Assembly (NCBI GenBank): GCA_034659435.1
Contig: JAYEHJ010000098.1
Coordinates: forward strand, 1-6,906
Source of the DNA: JAGLYP01 sp034659435
Lineage (GTDB): Bacteria > Patescibacteriota > Patescibacteriia > Patescibacteriales > UBA12075
DNA: 6,906 nucleotides
Reading direction: 5' to 3'
The notes under the pieces were generated by a model. It made no database searches, had not been told where the DNA came from, and saw only the letters and a list, made by a program, of their open reading frames with translations. Numbering within the stretch: the first letter of the stretch is position 1; each line of letters starts with the position of its first letter. A program made the position numbers and the translations under genes. Positions 1 to 5,309 of the stretch are shown one piece after another.

Positions 1-776
1 TGAAAGAAAGTAAAAATAGAGTTATAACCAACGAATTAAGACAGAGATTTCTGCAATCGCTTGGAACATTAAGAAGAAAATCGGCTAAGGTTGTAAGATA
101 TGATTTTGAACCAACTGATTTTTTTACTATATCAACAGAAATACGACCACAAGAAAGTGTTAGTGCATCAAGTATTAAAGGCGGTGGAGCAAAGACATAT
201 TTTTATACAGAAAAGACAAAAGAAACATTGTCAGATGAATATGTTGATTTTTTTGATGATGCAACAGAAGAAGGAATTGGCTATAAAATAATTGAAATAA
301 AAAATCACTATGACTTTAAAACACCTCTTAATGCCGTTATCGCAGATCATGAAAATGAGAAAAAATTTATCAAACAATTAACAAGTGATAATAATGTGAG
401 TCATATTGATGCATGGATAAAATCAACAACAACTAATTTTTATTCAATCGATTATTATTGGCGAAAAGGAGAACATCCCAAAAAAGGACAATTTAACCCA
501 GATTTCTTTATTAAAATTGGGGATTTAATTTCAGTTATAGAGATAAAAGATGATAGTGAAATTAGTGAACCATCGCCAGAGAATAAGAAAAAGAGAGAAT
601 ATGCGCTAAAGCATTTTAAATTGTTAGATGAAGAAATGAAAAGAAAAAAGTTAAACACAAGATATAATTTTAACTTTTTAACACCAAAAGATTTTAGTAA
701 TTATTTCCAAAGTATTCGTAATGATGAAATTAAAGATGGATTTGTTTCTAGTTTAGATGTTGAGTTGGATAAATAA
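1..776 (+). CDS. C-terminal part of a type III restriction / helicase-nuclease protein (5' end outside window)
   Basis: The reading frame is open from base 3, the first full codon, to the TAA at 774-776, so the window holds the last 257 residues of a longer protein. A TTG at 228 would also open the frame, but coding continues upstream of it without a stop, so it is not the start. The key motif is FNPDFF at about residues 165-170 followed by VIEIKDD at 178-184. This is the P-D...(12 residues)...E-x-K pattern of a PD-(D/E)XK nuclease, with D167, E180 and K182 as expected metal and catalytic residues. The following acidic/basic helix (ENKKKREYALKHF) and the NFLTPKDF segment resemble the C-terminal end of DEAD/DEAH-box type III restriction (Res) proteins. 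The helicase part, if present, lies left of the window. It probably acted in restriction of foreign DNA. No methylase gene is visible. The nuclease domain is well supported; the type III assignment is from resemblance only. Confidence 0.72.
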   Translation, partial: KESKNRVITNELRQRFLQSLGTLRRKSAKVVRYDFEPTDFFTISTEIRPQESVSASSIKGGGAKTYFYTEKTKETLSDEYVDFFDDATEEGIGYKIIEIKNHYDFKTPLNAVIADHENEKKFIKQLTSDNNVSHIDAWIKSTTTNFYSIDYYWRKGEHPKKGQFNPDFFIKIGDLISVIEIKDDSEISEPSPENKKKREYALKHFKLLDEEMKRKKLNTRYNFNFLTPKDFSNYFQSIRNDEIKDGFVSSLDVELDK

Positions 777-803
777 AAGGGCGTTATGCTTACGTATAAA
801 GGA

Positions 804-857
804 GTTTGAGGGAGGGGGAATTTACCCCTTTAATTTCCCTCTTCCCCTCCCTCAAAC
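804..857. repeat. Perfect 14-bp inverted repeat with C-tract loop
   Basis: The arm GTTTGAGGGAGGGG (804-817) is matched exactly by CCCCTCCCTCAAAC (844-857) across a 26-base loop. It begins 28 bases after the restriction-like gene ends. Neither side is followed by a clear T-run, so it is not a canonical intrinsic terminator, although it could stall or stabilise the transcript end. The minus strand of 825-851 carries four G-tracts of 3-4 bases with loops of 1, 4 and 8, so a quadruplex is an alternative fold. Confidence 0.8.
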
Positions 858-928
858 GGAAAAAGAAATTTGAAAATTATTTAAAACAAGTTTTCTTATC
901 AGAAAACAAAATAAAAGAAATACATCAG

Positions 929-1049
929 CTAACAGCGTATATCTGATTACGGCTTTTATGCAAAAGCCTCCACCCAAATTTTCTAATTTTTTCATGGTAG
1001 TCTTCCAGCCAATTTTACCAGAAAAAAAATTAGAAAACTTCACATATAC
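929..1049. repeat. Large imperfect palindrome upstream of the DUF1016 remnant
   Basis: The arm at 976-999 (core TTTTCTAATTTTTT, then TGGTA) pairs with 1016-1040 (TACCA, then AAAAAATTAGAAAA) around a 16-base loop, with small bulges. Outside this, GTATAT at 937-942 can pair with ATATAC at 1044-1049. A separate 7-bp hairpin, GGCTTTT/AAAAGCC with an ATGC loop, sits at 951-968. Minus strand codons run open through this block for 63 residues, but that is a by-product of the A/T-rich palindrome. The remaining bases of the gap between 777 and 1101 show no gene, and no convincing promoter was found for the DUF1016 gene. Confidence 0.6.
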
Positions 1050-1101
1050 TAAATATTGCGTGAAATAAATATTTTTTTACCATTCTTAAACTTTTAGAAT
1101 T

Positions 1102-1501
1102 ATGACAAAATTAAATTCACAAAAAGATTATAAAAATCTAATACAAGACATTGGATCGATTCTTGATGAAGGCAGAAAACAAGCCTATAAATCAGTAAAT
1201 AATATTCTTGTAAAAACATATTGGGAAGTTGGAAAAAGAATTGTTGAGTTTGAACAAGATGGAAAAATTACCGCTGAATATGGAACAAAACTTTTAGACA
1301 AATTTGCGCAAGACTTAAAGTCTCAATTCGGAAAAGGATTTAGCAGAAGAAATGTTTTAGATATGAGGCGTTTTTACGCTACTTATCCAAAATGGCAGAC
1401 AGTGTCTGCCTAATATATTTGAATTTTTAGGAATTCTGGAAAATCATAAATAATTCAGAAAAGAAGAGTTAGAAAAAGAAGTCAAAAGATCAGTAAAATA
1501 A
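1102..1501 (+). pseudogene. Truncated DUF1016 (YhcG-like PDDEXK nuclease) gene
   Basis: The intact reading frame from ATG 1102 to TAA 1411-1413 gives 103 residues. They match the N-terminal DUF1016 domain: SILDEGRKQAYKSVNNILVKTYWEVGKRIVE, a GTKLLDKFAQDLKSQFGKGFSRRNVLDMRRFY stretch and the ending YPKWQTVSA. Family members are about 330-380 residues long with a PD-(D/E)XK nuclease core in the C-terminal half, which is absent here. In the +1-shifted frame, bases 1409-1450 read PNIFEFLGILENHK, recognisable as the family's central DPYxxEFLGLPENHK segment. After a stop, RKEELEKEVKRSVK (1457-1498) ends at TAA 1499-1501 and may be the original C-terminus. The simplest reading is two internal deletions, one joining residue ~103 to the middle segment and one removing the nuclease core. 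There is no obvious ribosome binding site. Members often sit near restriction-modification genes, which fits the gene to the left. The N-terminal domain is firm; the downstream remnants are from memory of the family. Confidence 0.7.
1394..1410. repeat. 17-bp perfect palindrome at the DUF1016 break point
   Basis: GGCAGACA and TGTCTGCC flank a central G. The palindrome encodes the last residues (WQTVSA) of the truncated DUF1016 frame. Its right edge is exactly where recognisable family sequence jumps to the central segment in another frame. Confidence 0.75.
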
Positions 1502-1513
1502 ATTTTAAAAAAT

Positions 1514-1543
1514 TTGTATTTTTATATGGCTTTATGTTATAAT
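1514..1543 (+). promoter_or_regulatory. Possible extended -10 promoter reading right
   Basis: A perfect TATAAT at 1538-1543 is preceded by TGT, making an extended -10 element. The -35 match is poor (TTGTAT at 1514-1519, 18-base spacer). The predicted start near 1550 is only a few bases before an ATG at 1553, so a transcript from here would be close to leaderless. Confidence 0.35.
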
Positions 1544-1552
1544 AAAGATGTT

Positions 1553-1654
1553 ATGAAAAATAAATTAACATTTTTGCTTAGAAAATTTTATAGTTATTTT
1601 GCTTATATAAATGTTTTAAAAAAGAAGCTTGGAAAAAGAAAAAACCGCCAATGA
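1553..1654 (+). CDS. Possible 33-residue basic/hydrophobic peptide
   Basis: The frame ATG 1553 to TGA 1652-1654 encodes a peptide starting MKNKLTFLLRKFYSYFAYI and ending in a lysine/arginine-rich tail (KKKLGKRKNRQ). A hydrophobic, aromatic middle next to a basic tail would suit a membrane-associated micropeptide. There is no Shine-Dalgarno sequence, but an extended -10 promoter ends 9 bases upstream, so leaderless translation is possible. The stop codon lies in the loop of the terminator hairpin at 1645-1663. Such short frames arise by chance in A/T-rich DNA, so this is a weak call and no function is proposed. Confidence 0.18.
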   Translation: MKNKLTFLLRKFYSYFAYINVLKKKLGKRKNRQ

Positions 1655-1724
1655 TCTTGACGGCTTTTTCGTTGAGAAAGAGTAACCTTCGGACAGAACC
1701 TTAGGTGTGCTTTCCCATCGTGAT
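1636..1724 (-). ncRNA. Unclassified structured small RNA (~88 nt) with its own promoter and terminator
   Basis: Read on the minus strand, a predicted start near 1724 is followed by a stem: GGGAAAG (1716-1710) pairs with CUUUCUC (1680-1674). It extends outward by a U-A pair, one A-A mismatch and two G-C pairs. Inside is a sequence-rich loop with a possible ACCU/AGGU helix (1706-1703 with 1688-1685). Next comes a terminator hairpin, CCGUCAA-GAUCA-UUGGCGG, and six U residues. The terminator stem closes fully on the minus strand through a G-U pair, whereas the plus strand has a C-A mismatch at that place. This supports minus-strand transcription. The sequence does not match the conserved cores I know for SRP RNA, 6S RNA or common riboswitches, and no minus strand gene follows, so a free small RNA is more likely than a leader. 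Function unknown. Confidence 0.6.
1639..1669 (-). terminator. Intrinsic terminator of the small RNA, possibly bidirectional
   Basis: The stem is 1663-1657 with 1651-1645 and the loop is five bases. On the minus strand it is followed by U6 (1644-1639), a C, then U5. On the plus strand the same hairpin has one mismatch and is followed by CTTTTT, so it may also stop rightward transcripts from the decaying region. Confidence 0.75.
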
Positions 1725-1749
1725 AATTATATTATAGCATATATATTAT
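1720..1749 (+). promoter_or_regulatory. Possible promoter for the cohesin gene pair, overlapping the small RNA promoter
   Basis: GTGATA (1720-1725) and TATTAT (1744-1749) are spaced by 18 bases on the plus strand. This would start transcription about 45 bases before ATG 1803. The elements are only moderate matches in A/T-rich DNA. Confidence 0.3.
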
Positions 1750-1758
1750 AAAAATCAA
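1731..1758 (-). promoter_or_regulatory. Extended -10 promoter of the small RNA
   Basis: On the minus strand, TTGATT (1758-1753) is separated by 16 bases from a perfect TATAAT (1736-1731), which is preceded by TGC, an extended -10. Initiation is expected near 1724. Confidence 0.65.
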
Positions 1759-1802
1759 GTTAAAATTTTATTTAAATAAAATGGCTTATTTTAGTCAGGA
1801 AT

Positions 1803-2855
1803 ATGTTAAATTTTATAAAGATTTTTTTAGTTTTATTTTTTTTATTTCCAGCAGTGGCTAGCGCCTCCAATTTGCGCTTGGTTTCTGATTTGGACGCTTA
1901 TGGTCCGGGAGATAATTTCGCTGTTGATGTTTTGATTGATGATGTTGAAGCGTGCGTAAACACAATGTCGGTTACTCTTAATTTTCCAAATGATTATTTA
2001 AGCATGGTAGATTTTATTGAGGGAGAATCTTTGATTAATCTATGGCTTGAAAAACCCGGGCAGAAAGAAATTACTGAGGCTAACGCAGACGGCAGTATCA
2101 CATTTATCGGCGGAGTGCCGGGCGGTTATTGCGGGCATATTCCCGGAGATCCGGGAAAAAGCAATCTGCTTGCCAGATTGATTTTTGCGATTCCCGGATT
2201 TGTTATCAGCGATGTTAAGCGCGATGAAGCGCAGATTGATTTTTTAGACAGCACAAAAGTTTTGTTAAATGACGGCTTTGGCACTGAGGATAGCCTTAAA
2301 ACAAGCGGAATTAAAATTAAAGTTTTAAGCAGTCCTGTTTTAAAATCAGGCGAATGGAAAAATCAAATTAAAAATGATAAAATAAAACCGGAACCTTTTA
2401 TCATTGAATTAAGGCGAGATAAAGGGATTTTTGAAAATCAATATTATATTAATTTTTACACAAGCGACAAACAGTCCGGAATTGATCGCTATGAAGTTTT
2501 GGAAATTAAATCTGAACATAAGCTCGGAGTTGCCTTAAAATTGTCTTGGTGGGATAAAATAATGGGTAAAAAGCCGTATATTCCCGAGTGGAAAAGAGCC
2601 GCGATGCCGTATTTATTGGAAGATCAAAATTTGGAAAGCACGATTAAAGTTAGAGCGGTTGATAAAGCCGGCAACGAACGTTATGTGGAGTATGTTCCTC
2701 CCGCGGAACTGCGAATTAAAGCCGAAAAAACTTCAAACGATTACTTGTATGTGTTATTATTTATAGCAGGAGTTTTTATTGTCCTGATTTTATTGATTTT
2801 TTTAATAATAGCTATTAAAAAGAAAAAGAATGTTCAAAAAATTAAGGAGGAATAA
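1803..2855 (+). CDS. Membrane-anchored surface protein with cohesin-like domain
   Basis: The 350-residue protein starts with a signal peptide (MLNFIKIFLVLFFLFPAVASA, probable cleavage after residue 21). Residues ~22-175 form a cohesin-like beta-sandwich: an early YGPGDNFAVDVLIDD strand pair, a central GSITFIGGVPGG strand, and the closing VLLNDGFGTEDSL segment, which corresponds to the ANDGKGTNIL motif of typical cohesins. Residues ~195-300 look like an Ig-like domain ending in the common VRAVDKAGNERYVEY strand. A membrane segment at ~314-338 and a lysine-rich tail anchor it with the body outside. Cys51 and Cys110 could form a disulfide. A weak AGGA lies close to the start. It overlaps the next gene by 26 bases, so the two are probably co-transcribed and translationally coupled. 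Cohesins classically bind dockerins, but no dockerin is in view. The ligand is unknown. Domain calls are by eye. Confidence 0.8.
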   Translation: MLNFIKIFLVLFFLFPAVASASNLRLVSDLDAYGPGDNFAVDVLIDDVEACVNTMSVTLNFPNDYLSMVDFIEGESLINLWLEKPGQKEITEANADGSITFIGGVPGGYCGHIPGDPGKSNLLARLIFAIPGFVISDVKRDEAQIDFLDSTKVLLNDGFGTEDSLKTSGIKIKVLSSPVLKSGEWKNQIKNDKIKPEPFIIELRRDKGIFENQYYINFYTSDKQSGIDRYEVLEIKSEHKLGVALKLSWWDKIMGKKPYIPEWKRAAMPYLLEDQNLESTIKVRAVDKAGNERYVEYVPPAELRIKAEKTSNDYLYVLLFIAGVFIVLILLIFLIIAIKKKKNVQKIKEE

Positions 2856-4590
2856 ATCAAGAATTAAATTTTTAGCAGTTTTATTATTTTTGGTTTTTAA
2901 TTTTTCGCAAGTTCATGTTAAGAACGCCAAAGCCGCCAGCGCTTCTTTGTATTTGGCGCCGGCATCCGGAACTTATGTAATCGGCGGCAGTTTTTCTGTT
3001 TCAATTAAAGTAAATTCCGGCGGCGGTGAAGGTATTAACGCGGCCGAAGGAGTAATAAATTATGATACTAACCTGCTTGACGCAACAGCGGTTTCCAATG
3101 GCGGTTCTATTTTTCCGTTTTGGACGGTTCAGCCGGCTATTTCAGGCGGAACCATACGTTTTGGCGGAGGATTGCCTCCGCCCGCTTATACCGGCGCCGC
3201 GGGGCATATAATTAAGATTACTTTTAAAGCAAAAAAAGCCGGCAAGGCGGCAGTTAGGTTTGCTTCCGGCGCGGTTTTGGCAAATGACGGCAAGGGTACT
3301 AATATATTATCCAGCATGGGTAGCGCCAGTTATGTTATATCTCCAAAAGTTGACGCGCCAAAACAAAGCAAACCTGCTAGTGATAAACAAGAGTCCAAAG
3401 CGCCTGAAAAAGAATATAATAAGCCGATTATAAAATCAGAAACTCATCCTGACACGGAAAAATGGTATAACAATAATAATGTCAAATTTTCTTGGGAATT
3501 GCCAAGCGGAGCAACAGGCGTAAGCATTGATTTTAATCAAGAGCCGATAAGCGATCCCGGACCGAAATCAGACGGAGATTTTAACAGCAAAGAATATAAA
3601 GACGCGGAAGACGGTGTTTGGTATTTGCATCTTAAATTTAAAGACAGCAGAAAATGGGGGACGATTGCGCATTATAAAATTATGATAGACACTGAAGCGC
3701 CGCTTCCCTTTGAAATATTTATTCCCGAGATTGAAATCGGCGAATGGCCGGTAATGCAATTCAGCGCTAAAGATGAAAGATCGGGTTTAAAAAAATATGA
3801 AATTTTAGCGGGGGCATTAGATGGGGAGGTTTATGAACTGGAAGCGGACAAAACTGAGTTTCAGCTAAGAGATTTAAATGTCGGGGAGCATACGGCAATA
3901 GTAAAAGCGATTGATAATGCCGGAAATGAGCGAATAGCATCTGTTAATTTTAGCATTAACGCTTTGGAATCTCCCAAAATTAAAAATTATCCAAGAGAGA
4001 TAAAACCAAATGACAATTTTTATGTAAACGGCACAGCGCCGGCGGACAGTGAAATTTTGCTTTTTATTCAAAAAAGCAATGGTGATATTTATAAAGATGC
4101 CGTAAGAAGCGATATTAACGGCGATTGGTTTTATTTAAGTTTGGAAAAGTTTGATAAAGGCAGATATATTTTTTGGGCAGTGGCAAAAAACAATAACGGA
4201 ATTAAAAGCATTCCTAGCAAAAAAATCAGCTTTTTAGCAACTCCGCCGGTATTTGCCGTAATTGGCTCGTTTGTAATAAATTATTTTACTGTTTTGGTTA
4301 GTTTGCTGTTTATGATTTTCTTAATTATTGCCTTGATATTATTTATATTTATCGCTATTAAAAGAAAATTAAAAAAAGAAACAATTGAGATAGAACAGGT
4401 TTTGCATGATAATTTAAAAATTTACGCGAGTGATATTGATAAAGAATTTTTAAGATTAAGCAAATACGAAAGAAAAACCGGGTATAAGCAAGAAAAATTA
4501 AAAACCAAGACAATTCTTAAAAAGAAAATAGAATCGGCTGAAAAGAAAATTTTAAAAGAAATTAAAGATGTGGAGGATATTGTGAAATAG
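2830..4590 (+). CDS. Large membrane-anchored surface protein: cohesin domain plus Ig-like domains
   Basis: The 586-residue product has a signal peptide (charged MFKKLRRNKSRIK, hydrophobic core to ~29, cleavage near AKAASA, residue ~38). Residues ~39-171 are a clear cohesin domain with INAAEGVINYDTNLL, GGSIFPFW, TGAAGHIIKITFKAKKAG and VLANDGKGTNIL. A Lys/Pro/Ser/Glu linker (~172-200) leads to an Ig-like module (~201-290, ETHPDTEKWYNNNN to HYKIMIDTEAPLPF). A second module (~291-377) ends with VKAIDNAGNERIASV, and a third (~383-468) resembles bacterial Ig domains (GTAPADSEILLFI, DINGDWFYLSL). A membrane segment at ~483-510 is followed by a ~76-residue charged, probably coiled-coil cytoplasmic tail. 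ATG 2830 gives a good signal peptide. An AGGAGG lies inside the gene at 2845-2850, 12 bases before an ATT codon, but that later start would shorten the charged n-region. It is likely a cell-envelope adhesin or scaffold; the partner is unknown. Confidence 0.85.
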   Translation: MFKKLRRNKSRIKFLAVLLFLVFNFSQVHVKNAKAASASLYLAPASGTYVIGGSFSVSIKVNSGGGEGINAAEGVINYDTNLLDATAVSNGGSIFPFWTVQPAISGGTIRFGGGLPPPAYTGAAGHIIKITFKAKKAGKAAVRFASGAVLANDGKGTNILSSMGSASYVISPKVDAPKQSKPASDKQESKAPEKEYNKPIIKSETHPDTEKWYNNNNVKFSWELPSGATGVSIDFNQEPISDPGPKSDGDFNSKEYKDAEDGVWYLHLKFKDSRKWGTIAHYKIMIDTEAPLPFEIFIPEIEIGEWPVMQFSAKDERSGLKKYEILAGALDGEVYELEADKTEFQLRDLNVGEHTAIVKAIDNAGNERIASVNFSINALESPKIKNYPREIKPNDNFYVNGTAPADSEILLFIQKSNGDIYKDAVRSDINGDWFYLSLEKFDKGRYIFWAVAKNNNGIKSIPSKKISFLATPPVFAVIGSFVINYFTVLVSLLFMIFLIIALILFIFIAIKRKLKKETIEIEQVLHDNLKIYASDIDKEFLRLSKYERKTGYKQEKLKTKTILKKKIESAEKKILKEIKDVEDIVK

Positions 4591-4599
4591 CGAATTTTT

Positions 4600-4627
4600 A
4601 TAACTCATAACTCATAACTCATAACTT
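4600..4627. repeat. Four tandem ATAACTC heptamers (left block)
   Basis: Three exact units and a fourth ending in T instead of C lie just after the stop of the large cohesin gene. The block mirrors the one at 4710-4737 across the terminator. Confidence 0.9.
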
Positions 4628-4645
4628 TTATAATTAAGTGGTAGT

Positions 4646-4679
4646 AATAAAAAACCTTGTTTATTAAGGTTTTTTTATT
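4646..4679. terminator. Bidirectional intrinsic terminator between convergent genes
   Basis: AAAAAACCTT (4649-4658) pairs with AAGGTTTTTT (4666-4675) around a 7-base loop, with a T-run on the plus strand and another on the minus strand. It lies between two genes that point toward each other and can serve both. Confidence 0.85.
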
Positions 4680-4709
4680 GATGAATTTTATATTATATTT
4701 ATTTGTTAT

Positions 4710-4737
4710 AAGTTGTGAGTTATGAGTTATGTGTTGT
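4710..4737. repeat. Heptamer repeats in inverse orientation (right block)
   Basis: Two exact GAGTTAT units (4717-4730) are flanked by a degenerate unit on each side (AAGTTGT, GTGTTGT). GAGTTAT is the reverse complement of the ATAACTC unit in the left block. Confidence 0.85.
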
Positions 4738-4743
4738 ATGTTT

Positions 4744-5232
4744 CTATTTATAAATATAAAAATTATGACTTTCTGTTATAGGCAATATTGATTCTCCAAG
4801 CCCGTTATTTAAAAAGAATCTTGAGCCGCTTAAAGTAATTTTATTCCAGCCTTGGTTTATTTTTTTAAATTTAATTTCGGCAATGTTCAGGCTTGTGCTT
4901 GCGTTTTGCGTTGCGCAGATAAAATTGATTTTTCCCGTTTGGCTATCAATATCTTCAAAAATATTAAATTCGCAAAAATTTTCTGAATAATCAATTGAAT
5001 CAAAAATCAAAGTTTCCGGGTTAAATTGTAATTTAATATCAGCTAAATTGACAGCGCCGGAATTTGAATTGCCGCTTATTTGAATAACAAAATATTCCGG
5101 ATCAAGAAAAGATTCTATATCCGGGTTTATCCGCAATTCAGCAAGCGCGATTTCTTGGGCTAGCGCTAAATTGCAATTAAAATTTAACAAAATAATTATT
5201 GTTAAATAATGTAAATATTTGAAAATTTTCAT
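4744..5232 (-). CDS. Short secreted cohesin-like protein without membrane anchor
   Basis: The 162-residue product has a signal peptide (MKIFKYLHYLTIIILLNFNCNLALA, cleavage about residue 25). Cys20 is not in a lipobox context, so signal peptidase I cleavage is expected. The rest (~27-160) is one compact cohesin-like domain: an ADIKLQFNPETLIFDSI strand pair, GKINFICA in the middle, an IAEIKFKKINQGWNKITLSGS strand pair, and the closing FLNNGLGESIL, which parallels VLANDGKGTNIL and VLLNDGFGTEDSL of the two neighbouring proteins. Cys87 and Cys106 could bond. There is no C-terminal hydrophobic segment, so it is probably released or bound to another surface protein. It converges on the other two cohesin genes and shares their terminator. 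No clear Shine-Dalgarno sequence precedes ATG. The domain call rests on the motif parallel and is less certain than for its neighbours. Confidence 0.7.
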   Translation of the reverse strand: MKIFKYLHYLTIIILLNFNCNLALAQEIALAELRINPDIESFLDPEYFVIQISGNSNSGAVNLADIKLQFNPETLIFDSIDYSENFCEFNIFEDIDSQTGKINFICATQNASTSLNIAEIKFKKINQGWNKITLSGSRFFLNNGLGESILPITESHNFYIYK

Positions 5233-5278
5233 TTTTTTAATTTGTATTTAATATTTTTATAATATTACTTATTAAAGT

Positions 5279-5309
5279 ATAACCCGCCATAAAATTATTG
5301 GCGGGTTAT
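5279..5309 (-). terminator. Strong hairpin at the end of the Cys/His-rich gene
   Basis: ATAACCCGCCA (5279-5289) and TGGCGGGTTAT (5299-5309) form an 11-bp perfect stem with a 9-base loop. The stop codon of the gene to the right lies inside the stem. On the minus strand the hairpin is followed only by a weak T-containing stretch (ACTTTAATAAG), so termination may be incomplete and transcripts may run into the secreted cohesin gene 47 bases beyond the hairpin. Confidence 0.55.

Noticed and set aside
100..291. A 63-residue + strand frame near the left edge.
   Set aside because: It lies in another frame inside the nuclease-tailed gene, whose own frame is continuous from base 3 and carries the PD-(D/E)XK motif.
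228..776. A complete 182-residue gene starting at TTG 228.
   Set aside because: The same frame stays open to the left edge with protein-like sequence, so the gene is partial and starts outside the window.
804..857. An intrinsic terminator for the restriction-like gene.
   Set aside because: There is no T-run after the stem on either strand and the 26-base loop is long for a terminator.
852..1043. A 63-residue open frame on the minus strand.
   Set aside because: It is produced by the imperfect palindrome and A/T-rich repeats, has no ribosome binding site and looks like no protein domain.
1639..1724. SRP (4.5S) RNA, because of a GUCCG-AAGG run.
   Set aside because: The conserved symmetric and asymmetric loops of the SRP core (GGUCAGG ... 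AGCAGCC) are not present and the RNA is built differently.
3568..4071. Minus strand open frames opposite the large cohesin gene.
   Set aside because: They are shadows of the coding strand, with no start signals or domain content.
4600..4737. A CRISPR array.
   Set aside because: Units are only 7 bases, directly abutting, with no spacers and no cas genes.
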